Assembly: GCF_030068505.1 (NCBI RefSeq)
Contig: NZ_JAQOSO010000012.1
Location: 1 to 64,000, forward strand
Source: Roseofilum capinflatum BLCC-M114
GTDB lineage: Bacteria > Cyanobacteriota > Cyanobacteriia > Cyanobacteriales > Desertifilaceae
Length of the DNA: 64,000 nucleotides
Reading direction: 5' to 3'
Shown piece by piece: positions 1 through 6,662 of this stretch. The notes below the pieces were generated by a model. That model was not told the DNA's origin. It saw nothing but the letters and a program-made list of their open reading frames with translations, and did no database searches. The first letter of the stretch is position 1. Every line of letters starts with the position of its first letter. The position numbers and the translations under genes are program-made.

Positions 1-252
1 TGTGGAATTTGCCCAGGGGGGAATTAGAACAAACCTTCTCCGGTCATAGCTCCTATGTTAATGCCGTAGCGGTGACCCCGGATGGGGAGCGGGTGATTTC
101 CGGTTCATGGGACAAGACCCTGAAACTGTGGAATTTGCCCAGGGGGGAATTAGAACAAACCTTCTCCGGTCATAGCTCCTATGTTAATGCCGTAGCGGTG
201 ACCCCGGATGGGGAGCGGGTGATTTCCGGTTCATGGGACAAGACCCTAAAAC
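1..252 (+). repeat. 126-bp tandem repeat encoding identical WD40 blades
   Basis: Bases 1-126 and 127-252 are the same 42-codon unit with one synonymous difference that I can see (CTG versus CTA in the LKLWNL stretch). A third unit beginning at 253 is strongly diverged. The copies are probably maintained by recent duplication or gene conversion. Confidence 0.9.
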
Positions 253-410
253 TGTGGAATTTGCACAGTGGGCAAGTGATAGCTAACTTTTCTGGAGACG
301 GTTCTATCCGTTGCTGCGCCCTTTCCCCAGATGGCCAGACCATCATTGCCGGTGAATCATCCGGTCGCATCCATTTCCTACGCCCAGTGGGACTGGAGCC
401 AAACCCATGA
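3..410 (+). CDS. WD40-repeat protein, C-terminal part (5' end outside window)
   Basis: The reading frame is open from the left edge, so this is only the end of a longer protein. It shows WD40 blades: the strand motif GSWDKTLKLWNL occurs twice, and a third, diverged blade ends in HFLRPVGLEPNP. WD40 proteins fold as beta-propellers and act as protein-interaction scaffolds. The stop codon overlaps the start of the next gene (ATGA), so the two are probably translated together and may form one complex with the downstream P-loop ATPase. Two blades are almost identical at DNA level, which indicates recent repeat expansion. The start is not visible; the TTG at position 9 is internal to the frame and is not a real start. 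Confidence 0.85.
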   Translation, partial: WNLPRGELEQTFSGHSSYVNAVAVTPDGERVISGSWDKTLKLWNLPRGELEQTFSGHSSYVNAVAVTPDGERVISGSWDKTLKLWNLHSGQVIANFSGDGSIRCCALSPDGQTIIAGESSGRIHFLRPVGLEPNP

Positions 411-1477
411 ACACCGCTTCCCTGCTCGCGGCTACCCCTAGGGAGTTTCACGCCCATCTGCGGCAGGTGCTGAACCAGTTCCAGCCCCGTCCCCAGGTCT
501 CGGCTGCCTTTGAGCGGTTTTGTACCCGCCACCCACGGGGCTACTTCACCCTCATCGGCCCCCCCGGAACCGGTAAAACCGCCCTCCTGGCCCACATGGC
601 CACCACCCGTCCCCTGGTCATCTACTACAGCGCCCAACTGCCGGGAAAAGCCCAAGCCGACACCTTTCTGCATACCCTCTGCACCCAACTGGCCCAAATT
701 GCTCGCACCCACGGCATCCCCGTGCCAGACTCTCCCAGGGCCGACAGTAGCCAGTTTGCCCACCTGCTGCAAACCCTCAGCGACCATCTCCCCCCCCAGG
801 ACAAGCTCATCCTGGCCCTAGACGGCTGTGACCTAATTGACCTGCGCCACCAACCCCCCGGCACGAACCTTTTTTATCTGCCCCGCTATCTCCCCCATCG
901 GGTGTATGTCATCCTGGCCCGTCGTCCCTTCCTCCCCAGTCAATCGCGCATTTTAACGGAATCCCCCCAGCAGCGCCTACATCTGCTCGACGATGCCGAC
1001 AGCACCCGCCAGGCAATCCGCGCCTATATCGATGCTTATTTTAATACCCATTCTCTCCCCAATAACCCCCAACTCTACGACGACCTGGTAAGGTTGAGCG
1101 AAAATAATTTCATGTTTCTGAGCCAAATTTTACCAAGTCTTCCGCAAATCTCCCACCCCTTCCAACCCTCTCCACCGGGCTTAGTCACCTACTATGAACA
1201 GCACCTCACCCAGATGAACCTCACCTCATCAAGCCTGAAACCGGCGCTCCTCCAGCACCTCGCCACTGCCTCAGATGCCTGCTCTGCGGAAGCCCTAGCC
1301 ACCGCCCTCGATGAAGACGAGTACGACATCGAGACCATCTTGCAGGAATGGACACCCTTTTTACAGGTGGAAGAAGCAGCCAGTGAACCGGTGTATCGGT
1401 TGTATCATCGCCATTTTGCCCAGTGGATTGGGGTAGGGAGATGGGGAGATGGGGAGATGGGGGAATGGGGGGACTAG
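407..1477 (+). CDS. P-loop ATPase (STAND/AAA-like), C-terminus eroded by repeats
   Basis: This is a 356-residue ATPase. Walker A is GPPGTGKT (residues 51-58) and Walker B is LILALDG (about 134-140, Asp139), followed by a helical region typical of STAND/AAA_16-like NTPases. Such proteins act as nucleotide-dependent switches. Here the WD40 partner is encoded just upstream with an ATGA overlap, so a two-protein ATPase/propeller unit is likely. The last 15 or so residues (GRWGDGEMGEWGD) are translated from GGGAGAT/GGGGAAT-type repeats that continue into the array downstream. The natural C-terminus has therefore probably been lost or replaced. No transmembrane segment is apparent. The cellular role is unknown. 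Confidence 0.75.
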   Translation: MNTASLLAATPREFHAHLRQVLNQFQPRPQVSAAFERFCTRHPRGYFTLIGPPGTGKTALLAHMATTRPLVIYYSAQLPGKAQADTFLHTLCTQLAQIARTHGIPVPDSPRADSSQFAHLLQTLSDHLPPQDKLILALDGCDLIDLRHQPPGTNLFYLPRYLPHRVYVILARRPFLPSQSRILTESPQQRLHLLDDADSTRQAIRAYIDAYFNTHSLPNNPQLYDDLVRLSENNFMFLSQILPSLPQISHPFQPSPPGLVTYYEQHLTQMNLTSSSLKPALLQHLATASDACSAEALATALDEDEYDIETILQEWTPFLQVEEAASEPVYRLYHRHFAQWIGVGRWGDGEMGEWGD

Positions 1478-1499
1478 AAACCCAGTTTCAAAGGGGGAC

Positions 1500-1723
1500 T
1501 TACCTATTGCCTATTGCCTATTGCCTATTGCCTATTGCCTATTCCCCATTCCCTATTCCCTATTCCCCCATTCCCCATTCCCCATTCCCTATTCCCTATT
1601 CCCCATTCCCCATTCCCTATTCCCCATTCCCCATTCCCCATTCCCCATTCCCCATTCCCCATTCCCTATTCCCTATTCCCCCATTCCCCCATTCCCCCAT
1701 TCCCCCATTCCCCCATTCCCCCA
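1500..1723. repeat. Heptanucleotide tandem array (CCTATTG / CCCTATT / CCCCATT units)
   Basis: About 220 bp of imperfect 7-8-bp units: first CCTATTG repeats, then mixed CCCTATT and CCCCATT, ending in CCCCCATT octamers. Because 7 is not a multiple of 3, all three forward frames stay open through the array; those frames are not genes. Arrays of this kind resemble the short tandemly repeated repetitive (STRR) sequences known in cyanobacteria. Confidence 0.95.
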
Positions 1724-1746
1724 CGACAGCGCGAAGCTCTGTATTC

Positions 1747-1968
1747 TCAAAATGGGGGATCGTCCTCTTCATCTACCGATTCTAAATAGGGAGAGTCAGC
1801 CTCAAAACTTTCCGGTTGGGGTAACGTCACCTTTTCTGCAATATCCATGATTTCTCCCTGGAAAAACTCGGCGAATTGTTCGGCGGCTTGTCTAACTTTA
1901 TGCTTTTCCTGTTGTTGTTCTGGATCTAAATTCGGTGCAGGTGGAGGAGTCGGCGATCGCTTCATCAC
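1747..1968 (-). CDS. Small hypothetical protein
   Basis: A 73-residue protein starting at a GTG directly followed by ATG (MMKRSPTPPP). It has a proline-rich N-terminus, a charged helix around AEQFAEFFQGEIMDIAE and an acidic C-terminus ending in DEEDDPPF. I recognise no family. The composition looks protein-like and HIP1 codons (GCGATCGCC) sit in frame near the start, which supports it being real or the tail of a former longer gene. It lies alone between the heptamer array and the IS region. Confidence 0.45.
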   Translation of the reverse strand: MMKRSPTPPPAPNLDPEQQQEKHKVRQAAEQFAEFFQGEIMDIAEKVTLPQPESFEADSPYLESVDEEDDPPF

Positions 1969-2132
1969 CGATATCTACTTACTCTGTGCTGACTATGCCG
2001 ATTATATCCACTGTCAAGAGCGCGTCAGTGATGCCTATCAAGACCGGGCAAGCAGGACAGCGCCCTTCGACTTCGCTCAGGACAGCGCCTGCGGGAGAAG
2101 GGGGTAGGGGGATGAGGGGCAATCGTTATATC

Positions 2133-2170
2133 ACTCATTTAGGTTTGCTATATAGCTAGTCTAAATGAGT
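2133..2170. repeat. Inverted repeat, 10-bp perfect stem
   Basis: ACTCATTTAG (2133-2142) pairs with CTAAATGAGT (2161-2170) around an 18-nt A/T-rich loop. It lies in the 368-bp gap (1969-2336) before the IS. The rest of that gap holds a fragment of the dispersed CTTCGACTTCGCTCAGG-type repeat (about 2066-2083) and the IS-end relic described next. Confidence 0.6.
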
Positions 2171-2210
2171 TGTGCAACTGGAAATGCCCTCTCCCCCCCT
2201 CCATAAATTT

Positions 2211-2265
2211 CTTCTGTCACTCTCCGATAATGAAGATAGAATAAAATAGAGTATCAATAGCTAAA
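2211..2265 (-). mobile_element. Relic of an IS end, repeated at 44567-44621
   Basis: This 55-bp stretch matches the reverse complement of 44567-44621 at about 52 of 55 positions. At the second site the same sequence abuts GAGGG (TIR-like CCCTCTTCTGTCAC on the opposite strand) and lies beside a transposase fragment. Both are therefore best read as leader ends of an IS related to the one at 2322-3538. Confidence 0.6.
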
Positions 2266-2321
2266 AGCGAGATAGAGCAATGGATGTAGAGTTACAGATC
2301 TTAAAACATTTGCCGCTTTAT

Positions 2322-3538
2322 CCCTCTTCTTTCACTCTAGGCAGAGGAAAATAAGAAATCAGGCTCAAGGGAGAGAGGAAAGAGGGCAAGACCAGCAAGA
2401 TTAATCAAGGAAATTAATCGTGGGAATCCCAAAGATAAGTGACCAATAGGAAAGACCTCTAACCAAGAGAGAATTAAGTTAAAGCACATCAAAGGAAGAA
2501 GAAGTAGACGGAGATTGTTTAAGCCACTCTTCCAGTTTTTATTCGAGTCCCAATGGGGATGTTGATGACTCGCTTCAATCAAAATTTCTTCGGAAGGAGT
2601 TGGTGGTTGTGAAGCAGAAGAAATGAAAGGAGGAGCCATCAATGTAACCAACAAGTAGGCCGTACAAATCATTTCCCACCATCGTTCAATGTGAGGATAA
2701 TGAGTCAAGCGAAAATCGGCCCACCCTAATTCATGTTTACACTGTCGAAAGCCATATTCAACCCAAGTTCTTTCTCCATAAATATTTCCCACGTTTGAGT
2801 ATTTCAAGTGGGGAATATTACTCATGACAAAGCTGGTAGAATTGTCGGGTAAGGTCTGAGGATCTGTTGTCACTTCCCAATAAGTAGGCTTACCTCGTTG
2901 CCCAAAAATAATTTCTCGCACGTAGCGAATTTCTTTTTTTTCATCGCTCATAATGCGCTCGAATTTTCTCCATCGATTCGCTCTTACCCTTGCTCCAGAA
3001 GGAAGCCAGACCCCATGATTACTTCGTATAGCTACCATATAATCAAGTCCTAATCTTTCTAATTTCCTGATAAACTTTTCTTCACTTTCTCCATATAAGC
3101 TATCTGATAGAACTCCTTTAATCCCAAAACCTAATTCCACTATTTTTTCAATAAGTTCTCCAGCAATTTCCGGTTTAGTTTTATATTTCTCTCCTTCCTT
3201 TAGGCGTTTTTTAGGCTTGAATATTTTAAATAATATAGGGAACCCTATTCCTTCGAGAAATCCATAAGCAACTACGGATACTATCCCCGATTCTATTTTT
3301 TCCAAACGACCTAGATATTGACGAGATACATAGTCAGTTTTATATCCGATAATATCCCTACATGAAGTTCCTTGAATGCCTCATAACTTCTAACATCTGA
3401 AAATAGATTTCTATAGAAATCGCAATATTTATCAATCATAGAGAGGGTCGGTTGAACCGCTCTTGGTGCAATCCTAGTTCTGATCAGGCTTTCAGCCTTT
3501 TTTCTTTATTATACTCTTCCCAGAGTGAAAGAAGAGGG
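2322..3538. mobile_element. Decayed insertion sequence with terminal inverted repeats
   Basis: CCCTCTTCTTTCACTCT (2322-2338) and its exact reverse complement (3522-3538) form 17-bp terminal inverted repeats. TTAT directly flanks both ends (2318-2321 and 3539-3542), consistent with a 4-bp target duplication. The element is about 1.2 kb and contains one minus-strand DDE transposase gene with an internal deletion, so it is probably non-autonomous. The family looks IS4/IS701-like from the transposase motifs. Confidence 0.75.
2337..3439 (-). pseudogene. IS4/IS701-like DDE transposase with internal deletion and frameshift
   Basis: The main part (2337-3305 plus in-frame codons up to about 3359) gives KTDYVSRQYLGRLEKIESGI, then the second catalytic-Asp region VLSDSLYGES and the C-terminal YGERTWVEYGFRQCKHELGW with GWADFRLTHY. 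A separate N-terminal piece (3311-3439, ATG at 3439) encodes MIDKYCDFYRNLF, SYEAFKELHVGILSDIK and then runs out of frame to a stop. In this transposase family roughly 100 or more residues, including the first catalytic Asp, lie between those two segments. They are missing here and the junction is out of frame. A full protein cannot be made from this copy. Confidence 0.8.
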
Positions 3539-3644
3539 TTATACCCAAATCTTGTAGACTGACGACTATTTTGTATTCATGTCCGCTTGCGGAAACCCGC
3601 ACGAACCCACCATGTCTCTACAGTAAACAGAAAGTAGCAACCAT

Positions 3645-4172
3645 TTAAGGATTTGATATAACGGGGGGAATGGGAAAACCATGGTCAGGGGTGCAACTGT
3701 AACAGGGATAACCATCCGGGTCATACCATAATCCATCATTGGGTAGAAAAAAGAAACCATCCTGGGTGCTGGGAGGATTGGGAAAACCATTTTCAGGGGT
3801 ACAGGAGTGGCAGATCCCACCATCGGGAGCAATCCACTGGCGAGCTTGAGTATGCCAATAGATTGCACCGGTTGCATGGTAAATTGGCATATCCCGATCG
3901 ACTTCAATCCAGAGGAATTCATGATGGCGGTCAAAATGACATTTTCCTTTTCTTCCGGTACTATTGATTCGCCAGTAGACTTCATTGCCCTGTTGTCCGG
4001 TAATCTGGACATCAGCACGGTAAGTATCAAAGCGATTCATGACCTCGTTTTTGCACCATCCTGGACGTTGCTCTGGTAAATTGACTTGAGCGCGAACGGG
4101 AAGCGTGTCTAAAAAGAGGGTTGTCCATCCCGCTAACAGCCAGAAACCCATATGAACAATCTTTTTCTTCAT
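3645..4172 (-). CDS. Secreted protein with two CxxCTPxxGFPxPP repeats
   Basis: A 175-residue protein with a clear Sec signal peptide (MKKKIVHMGFWLLAG, hydrophobic core, cleavage near VRAQ at residues 26-29). The mature part carries an N-terminal Cys-containing region and two C-terminal repeats, CHSCTPENGFPNPP and CYSCTPDHGFPIPP, each preceded by a (W/D)-x-PDG segment. The paired cysteines suggest disulphides or metal binding in the periplasm or outside the cell. I recognise no named family. The gene stands alone between the IS and a divergent cyclic-nucleotide-binding gene; its start at 4172 is the only Met ahead of the signal peptide. Confidence 0.65.
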   Translation of the reverse strand: MKKKIVHMGFWLLAGWTTLFLDTLPVRAQVNLPEQRPGWCKNEVMNRFDTYRADVQITGQQGNEVYWRINSTGRKGKCHFDRHHEFLWIEVDRDMPIYHATGAIYWHTQARQWIAPDGGICHSCTPENGFPNPPSTQDGFFFLPNDGLWYDPDGYPCYSCTPDHGFPIPPVISNP

Positions 4173-4250
4173 AGAATTTTCATACCAATTGATAGAACTA
4201 GATTTGTAATATATTCAGTATATATCCCTCTTTTATCACTGTAAGTCCCT

Positions 4251-4700
4251 ATGTTAGATCTTAATGAACGTTTGGCGATTGTGCGGCAAGTTCCCATTTT
4301 TCAGGAAATTGAGAACGAGGAAATTTTGGAACATCTTAATGCTGCTTTATTGGAGTTATGGTATCCTTCCGGTCATCTGATTCTGGATGAAGGGCGCAAG
4401 GGAGGATTGCTGTATATTCTGTTGTCGGGGAAAGTTGAAGTCGTGAAGGATCGTGCCGTGTTAGCCCAACTGGGTAAGGGAGATTTTTTCGGCGAGATGT
4501 CGATTTTCAATGCGGCTCCCCTGTCGGCTTCTGTGCGGGCGGTGGATGAGTGCGAGGTGTTGTTGTTAACTCAGCAACAGTTGTATGAGGCGATCGAGGT
4601 TTCCCCAGGGGTGGCTGTTTATATTATCCGCATTTTGTGTAGGCGGGTGAATCAGATGAATCAAGCGTTATCGGAGTTTCAACAGGCTCAGAAATCTTAA
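4251..4700 (+). CDS. Stand-alone cyclic-nucleotide-binding-domain protein
   Basis: A 149-residue protein made almost entirely of one cNMP-binding domain. It has the beta-roll glycines (LYILLSGKVEVV), a phosphate-binding-cassette-like segment GDFFGEMSIFNAAPLSASVRA split over residues ~82-102, and a C-terminal helix. It lacks the helix-turn-helix of CRP/FNR regulators, so it is not itself a DNA-binding regulator. In the cassette, Gly-Glu is present and the Arg-(S/T)-Ala triad appears as SASVRA, so ligand binding is plausible but not certain. A class III adenylate cyclase is encoded about 10 kb downstream on the opposite strand, which makes a cAMP link possible. It may be a regulatory subunit acting through protein contacts. 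Confidence 0.85.
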   Translation: MLDLNERLAIVRQVPIFQEIENEEILEHLNAALLELWYPSGHLILDEGRKGGLLYILLSGKVEVVKDRAVLAQLGKGDFFGEMSIFNAAPLSASVRAVDECEVLLLTQQQLYEAIEVSPGVAVYIIRILCRRVNQMNQALSEFQQAQKS

Positions 4701-4705
4701 GGAAC

Positions 4706-4740
4706 CAGAAACCCGACTTGTTGAAGAAGCCGGGTTTCTG
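4706..4740. terminator. Hairpin between convergent genes
   Basis: CAGAAACCCG (4706-4715) pairs perfectly with CGGGTTTCTG (4731-4740). It sits just after the stop of the cyclic-nucleotide-binding gene and before the 3' end of the convergent gene. No clear T-run follows, so termination is inferred. The GAAACCCGG/CCGGGTTTC core recurs at about 54841, 59102, 59200 and 63789, so it is also a dispersed repeat. Confidence 0.55.
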
Positions 4741-4760
4741 AGGGCCCGATCGCTTAGATC

Positions 4761-5318
4761 TTAAGCACCCGCTAGGACTAAATCTACTTCGTCTGTGCCA
4801 TCGGTTGCCCCTTGACCGGAGGTGATTTGCTCACCATTGACTTCTACTGCCAAAGGAGTATCGTCAAGGGTAATATTGTAGTCTGTTGCATCAGCCGTAT
4901 AACCTACACTGGCAATCATTTGCCGCCCGGCATCGGTATAGACAAAGGCTAACATTTGATTTTTTTCTTGTTGATTATCGAAAGCCCAAATCACCATATA
5001 CTGGGTATCTTGATAGTCGAAGATTTTGGGCGGACGGGTGGGCACATAGCGCCCTGGAGCGCCAAAACTTGCATCTAAGAAGCCTTGTACGGACTCTGGT
5101 TCAACGCTGACATATTGAATGACTGGCTCTTCAGGGGAGAAGGTGGCCATCTGAGCGGCAGCCGCTTGCTCTGCTTCTTCTGCTGCTGCTTCATCATTGA
5201 GGTCTCCTTCTACGGGTTCTTCTTTGTCTCGATTGCGTAAGTAGTCAACGGCTAGTTTTGTGCCAATTCCACCGACGGCGGCGACACCAGCGCCAATGAG
5301 TAGGTTGCGAAGCTTCAT
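4761..5318 (-). CDS. Membrane-anchored hypothetical protein
   Basis: A 185-residue protein. The first 20 residues (MKLRNLLIGAGVAAVGGIG) form a glycine-rich membrane or signal-anchor segment. A charged, Ala/Glu-rich linker (about 30-60) follows, then a globular domain with FSPEEPVIQYV and FGAPGRYVPTRPPKIF, probably outside the membrane. No known family is recognised. An AGGAGAAAAC ribosome-binding site precedes the ATG at 5318. It is followed 30 bp upstream on the same strand by the aldolase gene, so both could be in one transcription unit. Confidence 0.65.
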   Translation of the reverse strand: MKLRNLLIGAGVAAVGGIGTKLAVDYLRNRDKEEPVEGDLNDEAAAEEAEQAAAAQMATFSPEEPVIQYVSVEPESVQGFLDASFGAPGRYVPTRPPKIFDYQDTQYMVIWAFDNQQEKNQMLAFVYTDAGRQMIASVGYTADATDYNITLDDTPLAVEVNGEQITSGQGATDGTDEVDLVLAGA

Positions 5319-5348
5319 GTTTTCTCCTGATGGTTAGAGAGCATGGGT

Positions 5349-5987
5349 TTAATCTACCATTCCCCGCCCGTTTTGGTTAAATTCAACGACGGTTTGCTCG
5401 GAGAGGGGATGGGTGGTCATCTCTTGTAGAAGATTGAGGGGGACGGTAATCACGTTTGCCCCAGCTTGTAGGGCGGATGCGGCTTCGTCGGGGGATTTGA
5501 GGCTGGCGGCTAGGATTTGGGTATTGCTGCCTTGTAAAACTTGAGCCATGGCTTGGACGAGGGCTAGGCCATCCCCTAGGAGTCGGGTGGCGCGGTTGAC
5601 GTAGGCGATCGCATATTTGGCTCCGGCATCTTGGGCGATCGCCGCTTGTGCTGCACTATAAATAGCGGTAACGGAACAGTTCATCTGTGGCGATAGCTTG
5701 GCAGTGGCTTGAAACCCGATCGCCGTTGCCGGAATTTTTAACACGGTTTTTTCGCCAATCATCTCATAGGCCCGTTCGGCTTCCGCAAGCATCCCCTCAT
5801 AGGTGGAGGCGGTGAGTTGATAGAATAATTCGTAGGGAGCGATCGCCGCCAATTGGGTTAACGTTTCTTCTGGAGATGAGTCACTTTTGGCTAACAGGGT
5901 GGGGTTGGTCGTAATTCCCTTCACCCATCCCCATTGAATCGCGGTTTGTGCGTCAGAAATTGAGGCAGAATCGAGATAAATTGCCAT
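5349..5987 (-). CDS. Transaldolase-family / fructose-6-phosphate aldolase-like protein
   Basis: A 212-residue single-domain TIM barrel of the short transaldolase (TalC/FSA) type. The Schiff-base lysine is visible in TVLKIPAT (Lys84), and the family motifs KGITTNPTLLAK (residues 23-34) and NVITVPLNLLQEM near the end are present. Enzymes of this group cleave or transfer a dihydroxyacetone unit on sugar phosphates in the cytosol. The length matches FSA/TalC (about 215-220), not the longer classical transaldolase. Whether it is a transaldolase or an aldolase cannot be decided by reading. Cyanobacteria usually have a separate long transaldolase for the pentose phosphate pathway. Confidence 0.85.
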   Translation of the reverse strand: MAIYLDSASISDAQTAIQWGWVKGITTNPTLLAKSDSSPEETLTQLAAIAPYELFYQLTASTYEGMLAEAERAYEMIGEKTVLKIPATAIGFQATAKLSPQMNCSVTAIYSAAQAAIAQDAGAKYAIAYVNRATRLLGDGLALVQAMAQVLQGSNTQILAASLKSPDEAASALQAGANVITVPLNLLQEMTTHPLSEQTVVEFNQNGRGMVD

Positions 5988-6016
5988 GGATACTTAATCT
6001 TCTTCTAGGTTTAACC

Positions 6017-6652
6017 TTAATTGAGCGATCGCACTTGGAGATACCTGAGTATGATCTCAGCACGGGGAGCAAACCCATCTCCCATATCCCCAGCATAAGC
6101 CAGGGTTACCCGGAACACCTGTCCTTGAGATTGGCCCAGATAGACCATACCGAGGATATTATCTTCAGCATGAATAAAGGCGATCGCCTTTTTCATCCAA
6201 GGATAAACGAGAATCTCCGGCTCTGTATAGTCTGCCTGGTGTTGCCAACCATTACTTACCAACAATCCGCGATCGCCCGTGACTCCCGCTTCTAGCTCCT
6301 CCAAGGTCATTTCTCCAGGAGGAAAAAACACATGAACTTGAGCGTTAGGAACCTCAAAAAACACCCCACACCCCTCATCACTACAAGCCGTATTAACCAT
6401 TAAATTCTCAGGATAGTACGTCAGCACAGGAATAGACTCTTGCTGATAGAGCTTTAGGGTAATCTCTTGTGGTTCTCCCTCCACAAAAATCGTTTCTGTC
6501 TTCGTTTGGGGTAAATCACTCACTAAGGAAGTCTCAGCAGAACTCACCGCCACACTCCCTGGGTTAGGTGCGGAGGCTTCCGGCACACTACACCCCACCA
6601 TCAAGACTAACCCAACTCCCAAAAGGCGATCGCCTAAAAATTTATTCATCAT
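6017..6652 (-). CDS. Predicted lipoprotein of unknown function
   Basis: A 211-residue protein with a lipoprotein signal: hydrophobic LLGVGLVLMVGC, with Cys21 in the lipobox. After an Ser/Pro/Ala-rich linker the domain contains ETIFVEGEPQEITLKLYQ, SIPVLTYYPENLMVN and VHVFFPPGEMT. The conserved-looking features and a sensible signal support a real envelope lipoprotein, but no family is recognised. It starts at 6652 (MMNKF) just 10 bp downstream of the REC-GGDEF-EAL gene's stop on the same strand, so it may be the last gene of the signalling operon. No catalytic motif is seen. Confidence 0.65.
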   Translation of the reverse strand: MMNKFLGDRLLGVGLVLMVGCSVPEASAPNPGSVAVSSAETSLVSDLPQTKTETIFVEGEPQEITLKLYQQESIPVLTYYPENLMVNTACSDEGCGVFFEVPNAQVHVFFPPGEMTLEELEAGVTGDRGLLVSNGWQHQADYTEPEILVYPWMKKAIAFIHAEDNILGMVYLGQSQGQVFRVTLAYAGDMGDGFAPRAEIILRYLQVRSLN

Positions 6653-6662
6653 TCCTCCTGCT

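Noticed and set aside
179-864. Minus-strand frames across the ATPase gene
   Set aside because: They are shadows of the GC-biased ATPase frame, which has clear Walker motifs.
1423-1850. Three overlapping plus-strand reading frames rich in PIPYSPFPIPHS
   Set aside because: They are translations of the 7-bp array; a 7-bp period keeps all frames open. No start signals or homology.
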